This document shows positions 35,430-44,414 of a stretch of DNA of 64,000 nucleotides, one piece after another. Position 1 is the stretch's first letter; each line of letters begins with the position of its first letter. The DNA comes from Skermanella pratensis. Lineage in GTDB: Bacteria > Pseudomonadota > Alphaproteobacteria > Azospirillales > Azospirillaceae. The DNA is taken from the NCBI RefSeq assembly GCF_008843145.1, contig NZ_CP030265.1:5263001-5327000 (forward strand). Reading direction: 5' to 3'. Under the pieces are notes generated by a model. It made no database searches and was not told where the DNA came from. It saw nothing but the letters and a program-made list of their open reading frames with translations. Position numbers and translations under genes: made by a program.

Positions 35430-36574
35430 CGTGAAGCGCGTTGGCGGTCATGGCGACCACGGGGGTCCGCCGGCTCCCCTCCCCCTGACCGGCCTCCCAG
35501 GCGCGCAGCGCGCGGGTGAACTCGTAGCCGTCCATCTCCGGCATGTGGCAGTCGGTCAGGATCAGCGAATAGGTGTTGGCGCGGGCAAGCTCGAACCCGG
35601 CGGCGCCGTTGTCCGCAAGGTCGCAATCGAGGCCGAGCTGGCGGAGCTGGCGGCGGGCCACCATCTGGTTCATCTGGGTATCGTCGATCACCAGGATGCG
35701 CAGGCTGGCGGCCCTGTCGCCCAGGCTGCCCGAAAGCGCGCGCAGGTCCTTGGCCGAGGAATCCTCGACCAGGGTCTGGGCGAACTGGCCGGCCGCGGCG
35801 GCGATGCCGTGGCGCAGCTGGTCGCGGCGCAACGGCTTGGGCAGCGACGCCGCGAATCCGGCGGCGTAGATCCGGCGGTTCAGCCTCGAGTCGGGCTTGG
35901 GCGCCATCAGCAGCATGCGGGTCGACATCGGTCAGCTTCAGCAGCTCCAGGTTGCCGAGGATGCCGTTCAGCGGAGTGCGGATCTCGTGGCTCATGTTGG
36001 CCAGGAAGGAGCTCTTGGCCTTGTTCGCCTCCTCCGCCGTACGCAGTGCGACGTCCGCCGCGCGAAGCGCCACGTCGAGGTCGCGCCCGCGGCGCTGCGC
36101 CTGCTCGACCTGCCGCTTCATGTATTCTATCGCCGTGCCGATGCCGGCGTAGCGGCCCGCGTCGGCGATGACGAAGCCGTTGACCAGCGCGTCGGGCGCC
36201 TCGTTCGCGATGCGCAGGCCGATCTCGTCCAGGCTGGCCCCGGCATCGACCACCAGCGGCGTCCGGTGCATCAGCGACTCGATCGGCCGGCGCTGGTAGA
36301 GGTCGCGCATGAAGGGCTTGGCCAGGATGGACAGCAGGTCGGTCCGGCTGACCAGCCCCACGACCCGGCCATCGTCGTCCACCACCGCCAGGGCCGGCCA
36401 TTCCGCATGGTCGACGAGATGCTGTACGACCACCTCGCAGGCGGTCTGGAAATGCATCGGCGTCAGCGGAACCAGCATGTCCGCGGCGCTGAGGTCGCGC
36501 CCGCGGGCGACCGGATCAAGGGTATCGTCGGAGGCGGCGGTCCGGAAGTCTGGCCGAAGGTCTGGCACAATCAT
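35430..36574 (-). pseudogene. Hybrid sensor kinase remnant with internal deletion
   Basis: Reading leftwards: paired CBS domains ([20 protein letters not shown], then [14 protein letters not shown]), a coiled coil (about 35990-36100) and the HisKA box [18 protein letters not shown]. The protein then jumps near 35930, with a frame change, to the end of a first receiver ([18 protein letters not shown]) followed by a nearly complete second receiver ([43 protein letters not shown]). The HATPase domain and most of receiver 1, about 1 kb, are missing, so it cannot autophosphorylate. The second receiver breaks off at the CGTGAAGCGC repeat. Real deletion and collapsed assembly both fit. Confidence 0.65.
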
Positions 36575-36694
36575 TCCCTGGTAGTAGCGCGGACGCACTT
36601 TTAGACAAAAGCGTTGCGTCCGCGTGACTCCAGCATGAATTTCTTTCGTGACGGTCGTGGATGAGCCGTTTTCGTGCGTATGCCCGCCGCGGAC

Positions 36695-37756
36695 CTACTT
36701 GCAATCGCCCAGCATCGCCTTGAGCGACGGCGCGTCGAAAATATCGTCCACCCAGCGATCCAGCTCCACGGGCGACGCCTCGCGCACCCGCCGGACCGCT
36801 TCCTCGGGAAGCGGCCCGAATCGACGTCCGATCTGCCTGAGCAGCATTTCCGCCCTGGCTTCGGCCCGGCCTTGGACCAGGGCTTCGGCGCGTGCTTCGG
36901 CGCGCGCTTCGGCGCGTGCCTCGTCAAGATATTCGCGGAGCGCTATCGATACCACTTTCTCGTCCTCCCTCGGCACGACACGGCCCAGCATGGCCTTCAA
37001 CCGCTTGCGGTCCAGGTCTTCGGCCGCCCCGAACAGATACCTGACCACCGATACGATCACCGTCAAGCCGGCCCCCGCCGCGGCCGACAGCAGTCGCTCC
37101 AGCGTCTCCTGCGGGTCGGCGTCGCGGCCGGCGTATTTCAGCACCAGCAGTCCGGCCTGAAGGTCGGGATGCCGGGAAAGATCCTCGTCGGCGATCGCCC
37201 CCAGGTCGACCAGGACATAGCCGAAATCCAGCAGCCCGGCGTCCACCAGCCCGGCCGGCATGCCGTAGGCGTCGCGCAGCCGGGTCGGCAGCGACCAAGT
37301 CCGGGTGCCATGGTACAGCACCACGGCATAGACCGGAACGGGTACCATCAGCACGGTGCCGTCGGGCAGCACCCGGCGCACCGCTCCGCGCACGGCGGTG
37401 CCGCCGAGATAACCCAGGACCTGCGGGAAGGTGCCCTGGTCGGGATTGCTCTTGTGCTCGCACAGGACCATCACCTGCAGCGGATCGCCGTTCCAGGTGC
37501 TCAGGGCGTAGAGCCGGTCGCCGCGACGTTCTCGGAGCGCGGCGTCGACGAAGCTCTCGGACCGGTCGACCGCCGGGGCGTCGGACAGGCAGGCGGCGAC
37601 CGCCGCCGGCAGCCGCTCGCGCAGGAACGCGTCGGCGATGCCGGGCTGGTCCAGCAGCTGCTTGGCGAACTGGTCGTGACGCCGGATCAGCCGCCGGCTG
37701 CCCTCCTGCTGGCCGCCCATCCCGTCGTCGCTCTCGTCGTCGCTCTCGTCGTTCAT
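36695..37756 (-). CDS. Rpn-family PD-(D/E)XK nuclease
   Basis: 353 residues. Transposase_31/Rpn domain: RRHDQFAKQLLDQPGIADAF at the N-terminus, catalytic Glu100-x-Lys102 in MVLCEHKSNPD with an upstream Asp in FVDAAL, then TWSLPTRLRDAYGMP and VLVDLGAIADEDL. The C-terminus is an Ala/Glu/Arg heptad-like repeat (EARAEARAEARAEA, residues 279-303) and a DUF4351-like end. Rpn proteins cleave DNA, promote RecA-independent recombination and can act as phage-defence toxins; some encode a small in-frame antitoxin from an internal start, and Met304 preceded by AGGGCGG is a candidate here. Divergent from thrB. Confidence 0.82.
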   Translation of the reverse strand: MNDESDDESDDGMGGQQEGSRRLIRRHDQFAKQLLDQPGIADAFLRERLPAAVAACLSDAPAVDRSESFVDAALRERRGDRLYALSTWNGDPLQVMVLCEHKSNPDQGTFPQVLGYLGGTAVRGAVRRVLPDGTVLMVPVPVYAVVLYHGTRTWSLPTRLRDAYGMPAGLVDAGLLDFGYVLVDLGAIADEDLSRHPDLQAGLLVLKYAGRDADPQETLERLLSAAAGAGLTVIVSVVRYLFGAAEDLDRKRLKAMLGRVVPREDEKVVSIALREYLDEARAEARAEARAEALVQGRAEARAEMLLRQIGRRFGPLPEEAVRRVREASPVELDRWVDDIFDAPSLKAMLGDCK

Positions 37757-37910
37757 CGGGGCACCACTTCGGTCGGACGTCCGTCCACACTTTCGTATGG
37801 CGGCGCCAACGCCGGCTCAAGGACGGCGATGTCGCAGGCGGCGGGCTCGGGGACCCCGCCCCAAGCGGCGCTTGACCCCCGATCGGAAAAGGGTTAGTTG
37901 CCCAACCGCC

Positions 37911-38887
37911 ATGGCCGTCTACACCGAAGTTTCCGACGAGGACCTGAACGCCTTCACCGCCCAGTACCCGCTGGGCGCGGTGCTGTCGTGCAAGGGCATC
38001 GCCGAAGGGGTGGAGAACTCCAACTATCTGCTGGTGACGGAGAGCGGGCCCTACATCCTGACCCTCTACGAGAAGCGGGTGAACCGCGCCGACCTGCCGT
38101 TCTTCCTGGGCCTGATGGAGCATCTGGCGGCCAAGGGGGTCGGCTGCCCGGTGCCGCTGCACGGCCATGACGGGGAGGCGCTCCGGGAGCTGTGCGGCCG
38201 GCCCGCCGTGCTGGTGACCTTCCTGAACGGCATGTGGCCGCGGCGGATCGACCCGTATCATTGCGCGGCGCTGGGCGAGGCCATGGCCGGCATGCATCTG
38301 GCCGGGGCGGATTTCGCGATGGGCCGGGCCAACAACCTGTCGGTCTCCGGCTGGCGGCCGCTGTTCGAGTCCTGCGCGGACCGCGCCCACGAGGTCAAGC
38401 CGGGCCTTGCCGAAGCGCTGGCGGCGGAGCTGGACCTTCTGGAAGCGCGCTGGCCCTCGGCCGAGGGGCCGGACGCCCTGCCCTCCGGCGTGATCCACGC
38501 CGACCTGTTCCCGACAACGTGTTCTTCCGCGGGCGCGATCTGTCGGGGCTGATCGACTTCTATTTCGCCTGCACCGACCTGCTGGCCTACGATGTGGCGA
38601 TCTGCCTGAACGCCTGGTGCTTCGAGCCCGACGGCGCGTTCAACGCGACCAAGGCGCGGCTGCTGCTGTCGAGCTACCGCAAGGTCCGGCCGCTGTCCGA
38701 CGCGGAGCTGGCCGCGCTGCCGCTGCTGGCCCGCGGCAGCGCGCTGCGCTTCCTGCTGACCCGCCTGTACGACCTGCTGAACCATCCGGCGGGGGCCTTC
38801 GTCAAGCCGAAGAACCCCCTGGAGTACTGGAACAAGCTGCGCTTCCACCAGCAGGTGCGCGGCCCCGGCGACTACGGGCTCGACTAA
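37911..38887 (+). CDS. thrB: Homoserine kinase, frame broken by a one-base deletion
   Basis: Phosphorylates homoserine in threonine synthesis; the APH-fold type common in alphaproteobacteria. From ATG 37911 the first frame reads [15 protein letters not shown] to VIHADLF at about 38509; the second continues [20 protein letters not shown] to the stop at 38887. The break is at CCC 38510-38512, where one more C restores HADLFPDNV, the catalytic HxDxxxxN loop. With that base the protein has 325 residues, normal length. The rest is intact, so a base-calling error is likely; otherwise the cell would need another homoserine kinase. Confidence 0.88.
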
Positions 38888-38899
38888 GGGGGGACTGGA

Positions 38900-39370
38900 A
38901 TGACCGGCATGAGCACCGACTCGGACGGTCCCAAGGTCGTCGACATCTATACCGACGGTGCCTGCAGCGGCAATCCGGGGCCGGGCGGCTGGGGCGCCAT
39001 CCTGCGCTACGGCGCCGTCGAGAAGGAGATGTGCGGCGGCGAGCCGAACACGACCAACAACCGCATGGAGCTGATGGCGGCGATCCAGGCGCTGGAAGCG
39101 CTGAAGCGCCCGGTCAAGGTCCGGCTCCATACCGACAGCCAGTACGTCAAGGACGGGATCACCAAGTGGATCCACGGCTGGAAGTCGCGCGGCTGGCAGA
39201 CCGCCGACAGGAAGCCGGTCAAGAACGTCGAGCTGTGGCAGCGCCTGGACGCCGCCAAAGCCGGCCACGACATCGAGTTCCACTGGGTCCGCGGCCACGC
39301 CGGCCACCCGGAGAACGAACGCGCCGACGAGCTGGCGCGCAAGGGCCTCCAGGAGGCGCGGCGACGGTGA
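38900..39370 (+). CDS. rnhA: Ribonuclease HI
   Basis: Degrades the RNA strand of RNA-DNA hybrids (R-loops, primer remnants). 156 residues with all active-site residues: Asp19 (YTDGACSGN), Glu57 (NNRMELMA), Asp79 (LHTDSQYV) and Asp143 (ERADELA), plus His133 in [12 protein letters not shown]. The basic protrusion [11 protein letters not shown] is present. GGGGG lies 6 bases before the ATG, and thrB ends 12 bases upstream, so the two are one transcription unit. Confidence 0.96.
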   Translation: MTGMSTDSDGPKVVDIYTDGACSGNPGPGGWGAILRYGAVEKEMCGGEPNTTNNRMELMAAIQALEALKRPVKVRLHTDSQYVKDGITKWIHGWKSRGWQTADRKPVKNVELWQRLDAAKAGHDIEFHWVRGHAGHPENERADELARKGLQEARRR

Positions 39371-39386
39371 ACCGCGCCCGCCCGCG

Positions 39387-40442
39387 TCAGAATTCCAGGT
39401 TGACCGCGATCAGGGCCACGTAGCCGTCGCCGACTTCCGGGTCGTCGTCGTCGAAGAAGATCAGGTCGGGACCGACGGTCAGGCCCGAGGCGACCTGGTA
39501 GGCGGCGCCCAGGCCGTAGATGTCGATGTCGCGGCCGGGCAGGTCGACCTTCTGGTACTGCGCCGCCACGCCCCAGGCATCCGCCTCGTAGCTGACGCCG
39601 ACGTTCCAGGACTTGGCGTCGGGGTCGTCGGTCTCGATCAGGCTGTCGCCGTTGTCGTTGTAGGCGCCGCCGACCTTGAAGCCCTGGTAGCCGACCTGCG
39701 CGCCGACGCCCCAGGCATCGAAATCCTCCGCCTCCGTCCCGTCGTTGGCGTCGCCGTGGACATAGCCGGCGCCGATCTCCAGCGAGAAGCCGGCGACCTC
39801 CCGCTCGTAGCCGATGCCGGCCTCGATCAGGTCCTTGTACAGGTTGTCCGTGTCGGGGTCCGTCGGATCCAGGGCGACGACGTTCTGCCCCTCGCTGTCG
39901 AACTGGGGCGTATAGGAGACGCCGGCCCGCAGCCCGCCGATCTTCGGGGTCATGTAGGTGATCTTGGTCGAGTCGGAGGTGTCGGTCGGCAGCAGCAGGT
40001 CGTCGGTATCGATATCCGGGCCGGCGAAGTCGAACCAGTCCTCGTCGATCTGGCCGTTGCCCACGGTCGGCGCGAAGACGAACAACTGGTCGGCGGCGCC
40101 GTCCTGGTCGCCGAGTTCCAGCCGCCCCCAGGCGCCGCCGAGATAGACCGAGGCCTCGTCGGTGACGATGCCGCCGCCGGCACCCTCGTTCTCCAGCTCG
40201 ATCCGCGCGCCGTAGAGCAGGCCGTTGTCGGCCTTTCCGTCGGCGGCGACGTGGATCTCGACCTCGTTCTGGAACTCCCGGCTCGTGGCCCCGGGGGCGT
40301 CGCTGTCGAAGGTGGCGGCGCGGAAGGTCGTGAAGCCGCCGAGCTTCACCGTAAGCTGCGCCCCGGCGGCCTGCGGCTGCATCACCGACAGTGCCGCTCC
40401 GGCAAGCAATGCCGCGCTCAAGACCTTCGATCTGGACAACAT
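39387..40442 (-). CDS. Outer-membrane porin
   Basis: 351-residue beta-barrel precursor starting at ATG 40442, with CGGAG 7 bases upstream. Signal peptide of about 28 residues (KVLSAALLAGAALSVMQPQAAGA). The mature chain begins QLTVKLGGFTTFRAATF, has the porin constriction-loop region (LGGAWGRLELGDQDGAADQ) and ends in Phe (VALIAVNLEF), the signal for outer-membrane assembly. Highly acidic with many Asp/Gly turns. General diffusion porin of the alphaproteobacterial type; selectivity unknown. Convergent with rnhA. Confidence 0.88.
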   Translation of the reverse strand: MLSRSKVLSAALLAGAALSVMQPQAAGAQLTVKLGGFTTFRAATFDSDAPGATSREFQNEVEIHVAADGKADNGLLYGARIELENEGAGGGIVTDEASVYLGGAWGRLELGDQDGAADQLFVFAPTVGNGQIDEDWFDFAGPDIDTDDLLLPTDTSDSTKITYMTPKIGGLRAGVSYTPQFDSEGQNVVALDPTDPDTDNLYKDLIEAGIGYEREVAGFSLEIGAGYVHGDANDGTEAEDFDAWGVGAQVGYQGFKVGGAYNDNGDSLIETDDPDAKSWNVGVSYEADAWGVAAQYQKVDLPGRDIDIYGLGAAYQVASGLTVGPDLIFFDDDDPEVGDGYVALIAVNLEF

Positions 40443-40889
40443 GGAACCGCTCCGAAATGCATGGACCCTGGAGCGGAGTATTCGGGATAGGTCAACCCTT
40501 GACCAGAAGAGCAAATGTCTAGTCGGGTCAGTTTTTTTTCCTGTGCCATATCGGCGACACCCGGAAGTCGGACGGGAGCAAGTCTTTCTTTACGAAAAAA
40601 CAGCCATTCTGAAACATGACTGCAACGATACTGAAATTCGATATTCTACGCTTCGGCAGGCTTGTCGGTTTCCCGGGCGCGCTCCCCGGGGTCGCTCTTC
40701 AGGGCGTCCAGAAAGCGGAAATACCCCGGCGCGGGTGCAGGATCCAGCGCCGCCCGTCCGATACCCCCTACTGATTGTTGCCCCAGCGTATCACACCCGA
40801 ACTTCCCGGCGGCTGGCGCGAAAAAGATGCGGCGCGGCCGGGGCATGGCCTGATATGAAAGATAGGGTTACCTGCCAGGGAGTTTGGGA
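40443..40889. other. Porin upstream region
   Basis: 447 bases without a firm gene. It must hold the porin promoter (minus strand) and the promoter of the peptidoglycan-binding protein (plus strand). Visible: a perfect short palindrome at 40490-40504 (listed separately), eight consecutive T at 40532-40539, and an AT-rich segment 40575-40650. A 66-codon minus-strand frame at 40646-40846 has no ribosome site or known relatives and was not called. Confidence 0.5.
40490..40504. promoter_or_regulatory. Short palindrome upstream of the porin
   Basis: GGTCAA and TTGACC form a perfect inverted repeat with a CCC centre, 48 bases upstream of the porin start codon. Position suggests an operator in the porin 5' region; no known factor can be named. 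Confidence 0.35.
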
Positions 40890-41822
40890 ATGGGGTTCCG
40901 GGGGCATTGGCTCGCGGTATCGAGCGTTGCGGTCTGCCTGTCGGTATCGGCTCCCGGAGCCGGTCCGGCCCGCGCGGCCGATCCGAAAAGCGCCGACGTT
41001 CAGTGGGCGCAGACGATCCTGAAGGACAAAGGCTTCTTCAAGGGCCGTCCCAACGGCGACATGAACGACCCGACCCGCGCGGCCCTTCGCGCTTACCAGA
41101 AATCGGCCGGACTGAAGCAGACGGGGCAGCTCGACCAGGCGACCACCAGCCATATGCTGGCGGCACGCCAGGCCGCCGCAGCACCCACCATGGGCAACCT
41201 CGCGGGGCCGAACGGCCGTCCCCAGCCGAGCCAGGCCCCCCGCGGCGAGGCGCCCAAGCCGGTGGCGGCGCCGAGGACCCAGGTCGAATCCCACGGCGCG
41301 CCCGAGGGCGTGCAGGCCCTGGGCGTGGTCGGCCGATCCTCCAGCGAGGCCGAGACCGCCGGAAACTCCACCTACACCGCCCCCGCTCCGGCGAGGCGCG
41401 CCGCGGCGCCCGGCGAACCGGTTCCCCAGGCGGCGCCGCGCACCGCCGTCGACTCCGTCGGGCAGGCCCCGCCGGAAGGCATGCGCGAGGCGCCGGACCC
41501 GGCGGGCAGCGGGATCATCGTGCCCGAATGGGTGCGGACCGGCGTGATCGGCATCCTGGCAGGCACCTTCGGCATCGCCGGCCTGACCTTCTGGCTGAGC
41601 GGGCGGCGGCCGTCGCGCAAGCGCGCCGCCGCCGGCCCGGCCGATCCGGCGGCCCTGCGGCGGGAGCCCAGCTTCGACGGCGGCAAGGCGGCGGGGGCGG
41701 CGCTCCGGTGCTGCGGGCAACCCGGCCCTCCTGACCGGGTTCCGGTCCGGGACACCGCGGCGGCGGGACAAATTGCTGCACCGCAGCAAGGGCACTGGGC
41801 AGGGATGACCGTCCCGGCGTAG
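40890..41822 (+). CDS. Exported peptidoglycan-binding domain protein
   Basis: 310 residues; ATG 40890 has CAGGGAG 7 bases upstream. Signal peptide of about 30 residues ending GPARAAD. A PG_binding_1 domain covers about 35-90 (VQWAQTILKDKGFFKGRPNG, TRAALRAYQKSAGLKQTGQL). A long Pro/Ala-rich linker follows, then one hydrophobic helix (GVIGILAGTFGIAGLTFWLSG) and a basic tail, suggesting a periplasmic domain tethered to the membrane. The final 40 residues (CCGQPGPPDRVPVRD onward) look frame-shifted and may not be genuine. Confidence 0.75.
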   Translation: MGFRGHWLAVSSVAVCLSVSAPGAGPARAADPKSADVQWAQTILKDKGFFKGRPNGDMNDPTRAALRAYQKSAGLKQTGQLDQATTSHMLAARQAAAAPTMGNLAGPNGRPQPSQAPRGEAPKPVAAPRTQVESHGAPEGVQALGVVGRSSSEAETAGNSTYTAPAPARRAAAPGEPVPQAAPRTAVDSVGQAPPEGMREAPDPAGSGIIVPEWVRTGVIGILAGTFGIAGLTFWLSGRRPSRKRAAAGPADPAALRREPSFDGGKAAGAALRCCGQPGPPDRVPVRDTAAAGQIAAPQQGHWAGMTVPA

Positions 41823-41871
41823 CATCGCGGCCATCACCTCCTCCCCTGCCCGATCGGGATATCCTCGCCCC

Positions 41872-43551
41872 ATGGAACTTCTGACCGGTCTGATCGGCGA
41901 TCTGCCGGCCGTCGCCCAGGTCATGCTGATGCTGTGCCTCGTCACCGTGCTGGGTCTGGCCCTGGGCGAGATCAAGTTGGGCGGCGTCGGGCTCGGCATC
42001 GGCGGCGTCCTGTTCGCCGGGATCGCTGTCGGGCACGCCGCCAAGCTGGCGGGTCTGGCGCTTGACCACGCCATGCTCGACTTCGTGCGGGAGTTCGGGC
42101 TGATCCTGTTCGTCTACAGCATCGGCATCCAAGTCGGACCGGGCTTCTTCTCCGCGCTGAAGCGGTCCGGCCTGGCGCTCAACCTGATGGCGGCGGCGAT
42201 GGTCGTGCTCGGCGCCGCGACGGCGGTCGCGGTCCATCTGGCGGGCGGGCTGCCGCTGCCGGTCGTGTTGGGCCTGTTCTCCGGGGCCGTGACCAACACG
42301 CCGTCGCTGGGCGCCGCCCAGCAGGTGCTGAAGGAGGTCGGCGCCGCGCCGGAGATGCTGGCGCTGCCGAGCCTCGGCTACGCCATGGCCTACCCGTTCG
42401 GCATCGCCGGCATCCTGATCACCATGCTGGCGGTGAAGGCCCTGTTCCGCGTCGATCCGGCCGAAGCCGCCCGTGCGTTCGAGGAGCGGCGGCGCTCCGA
42501 GGTGGCGGCGCTGGAGACCATGAACGTGGCGGTCCGCAACGAGGTGCTGGGCGGCCGGGCGATCGGAGACCTGCCCGAACTGGCCGGTTGCGGCGTGATC
42601 GTCTCGCGCATGATGCGGGACGGCAGGCTGCGGGTGCCCCATGACGGCACCCGGCTCCAGGCCGGCGACGTGCTGCATCTGGTCGGGCCGAGGCCGGGCC
42701 TGCTCAGGATGCAGTCGGTGCTGGGGCCGGAGAGCGACCTGAAGCTCACCACGAAGGGAACCGACCTCGCCTGGGCGCGGATGGTGGTGACCAACGCCCA
42801 GGTGCTGGGCAGGTCGATAGCGGCGCTGAACGTCCAGGACACCTACGACGTCCGCATCTCCCGCGTGGTCCGGTCGGGGGTCGAGCTGGTACCGGATGCC
42901 GCCTTCAGGCTCCAGTTCGGCGACATCGTCAACGTCATCGGCACGCCGGAGCATATCCGGCAGGTCGCGGGCGTGCTGGGCAATTCCGAACGGCGGCTCC
43001 AGCAGGTCCATCTGGTGCCGATGTTCCTCGGCATCCTGCTGGGGCTCCTGCTGGGCAGCGTGCCCCTGGTGGTGCCGGGACTGCCCGCGCCGCTGAAGCT
43101 GGGGCTCGCCGGCGGGCCGCTGATCGCGGCGATCCTGCTGGCCCGCGTGGGCCATGTCGGGCCGCTGGTCTGGTTCATGCCGCCGGTCGCCAACACGGCG
43201 CTGCGCGAGCTGGGCATCGTGCTGTTCCTGGCGGTGGTGGGTTTCCGGTCGGGGGACCGCTTCGTCGATACCCTGGTCCACGGCGACGGGCTGGCCTGGA
43301 TGGCCTGCGGCGCGCTGATCACCATCGTCCCGCTGATGACCGTGGCGCTGTTCGCCCATCTGGCGATGCGCCTGAACTATCTGAGCCTGTGCGGCCTGCT
43401 GGCAGGATCCATGACCGACCCGCCGGCGCTGGCCTTCGCCGGCGCCATGGCCCGGAGCGAGGCCCCCGCCCTGGCCTACGCCACCGTCTACCCCTTGGTG
43501 ATGTGCCTGCGCATCCTGGCGCCCCAGGTGATGGTGCTGCTCCTCACCTGA
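41872..43551 (+). CDS. Aspartate:alanine exchanger (AAE) family transporter
   Basis: 559-residue inner-membrane transporter: an N-terminal AspT/YidE repeat (GEIKLGGVGLGIGGVLFAGI, FGLILFVYSIGIQVGPGFF, SGAVTNTPSLGAAQQ), two central RCK_C/TrkA-C domains (about 200-365), and a second membrane repeat with FMPPVANTALRELGIVLFLAVVG and GSMTDPPALAFA. The TNTPSLG and TDPPALA motifs mark the two halves. Substrate unknown; relatives exchange amino or dicarboxylic acids. Second transporter in the window with TrkA-C domains, after the SLC13 permease. Confidence 0.87.
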   Translation: MELLTGLIGDLPAVAQVMLMLCLVTVLGLALGEIKLGGVGLGIGGVLFAGIAVGHAAKLAGLALDHAMLDFVREFGLILFVYSIGIQVGPGFFSALKRSGLALNLMAAAMVVLGAATAVAVHLAGGLPLPVVLGLFSGAVTNTPSLGAAQQVLKEVGAAPEMLALPSLGYAMAYPFGIAGILITMLAVKALFRVDPAEAARAFEERRRSEVAALETMNVAVRNEVLGGRAIGDLPELAGCGVIVSRMMRDGRLRVPHDGTRLQAGDVLHLVGPRPGLLRMQSVLGPESDLKLTTKGTDLAWARMVVTNAQVLGRSIAALNVQDTYDVRISRVVRSGVELVPDAAFRLQFGDIVNVIGTPEHIRQVAGVLGNSERRLQQVHLVPMFLGILLGLLLGSVPLVVPGLPAPLKLGLAGGPLIAAILLARVGHVGPLVWFMPPVANTALRELGIVLFLAVVGFRSGDRFVDTLVHGDGLAWMACGALITIVPLMTVALFAHLAMRLNYLSLCGLLAGSMTDPPALAFAGAMARSEAPALAYATVYPLVMCLRILAPQVMVLLLT

Positions 43552-43554
43552 CGC

Positions 43555-44409
43555 TCACCGGAGTCCCTGGAAGAAATCCATGATCGCCTCGCCGGTCCCC
43601 GGCGGCCACTGGTGCGGGTAATAACGCCCGCGGGCATTGTGGTCCCGGTCGTGCGGGCACCACAGCACCGGGTTGGCCGGGTCGCGGTCGGCGAATCGGT
43701 CGCACCGGAAGGCGCCGGCCCCGGCCGGCTCGGGCGAGGTCTCGTCCTGGCCGTTCTGGGCCACCAGGGTATCGCGGGCCCGCTCGCCTTCCGAGATCGG
43801 CACCAGCTCGTCCGCCGGGTTGTGCAGCATCAGCGCCGCGACGCTGCCCCGGCAGCGGGACGGCACGATGCCCCCGGCGACGCTGCCGACGCCGCGGATC
43901 CGGTCGCCGCGGGCGCAGGCCAGGCTGTTGACGAACGACGCCCCCAGCGAATGTCCGACCACGAAGATGCGGTCGGGGTCGACGCAGTAGCTTTCCGCGA
44001 AGCGGGCGACGACGGCGTCGAACAGGCCGTAGTCGCGCAGGCTTCCCGAGCCATCGCCGGGATCGGACCAGCTGAAGGTGCCGTCGGCCTGCCGCAGGGC
44101 TTGGGGATAGACGAACAGGGTCGGCTCGCGGGCCGCCTTGTCCAGACCGTAATAGCTCCTGACCTGGGCATTGTCGTTGGTCCGCCCGTGGAAGGCCACG
44201 ACCAGCCGGTGCGGCCGGCCGGGCTCGTAGCCGGCCGGGATATCGGCGATCAGCGCGCGCTCGCGCCCGTCCACCACGACGCTCTGCGGAGGCGAGGCCG
44301 GCGGCGGGCGGCCGCAGCCGAGCGACGACCCCGCCCCTTCCGCTGTGGCGCAGGCCGACAGCAGGAACAGCGGGACCGGCAACAGCGCGAGCCATCGGAC
44401 GGAGGACAT
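43555..44409 (-). CDS. Poly(3-hydroxybutyrate) depolymerase/feruloyl esterase-like lipoprotein
   Basis: 284 residues from ATG 44409. N-terminal lipoprotein signal with lipobox LLSAC near Cys20. Alpha/beta-hydrolase core: AFHGRTND oxyanion region, nucleophile in VVGHSLGASF, acid in HNPADELVP, and a late HDRDHNARG His region. It belongs to the secreted LpqC/PHB depolymerase esterase group; polymer or aryl-ester substrate uncertain. Convergent with the AAE transporter, ending 3 bases from its stop, and 5 bases downstream of the DUF4142 gene, so probably co-transcribed with it. Confidence 0.83.
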   Translation of the reverse strand: MSSVRWLALLPVPLFLLSACATAEGAGSSLGCGRPPPASPPQSVVVDGRERALIADIPAGYEPGRPHRLVVAFHGRTNDNAQVRSYYGLDKAAREPTLFVYPQALRQADGTFSWSDPGDGSGSLRDYGLFDAVVARFAESYCVDPDRIFVVGHSLGASFVNSLACARGDRIRGVGSVAGGIVPSRCRGSVAALMLHNPADELVPISEGERARDTLVAQNGQDETSPEPAGAGAFRCDRFADRDPANPVLWCPHDRDHNARGRYYPHQWPPGTGEAIMDFFQGLR

Positions 44410-44414
44410 GCCGC

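Noticed and set aside
36890-36935. CRISPR-like or minisatellite repeat in the rpn gene
   Set aside because: The short repeated unit encodes the EARAEARAEA stretch of the Rpn protein in frame, so it is a coding repeat.
40646-40846. 66-codon minus-strand frame
   Set aside because: No ribosome site, no domain, within the porin promoter region.
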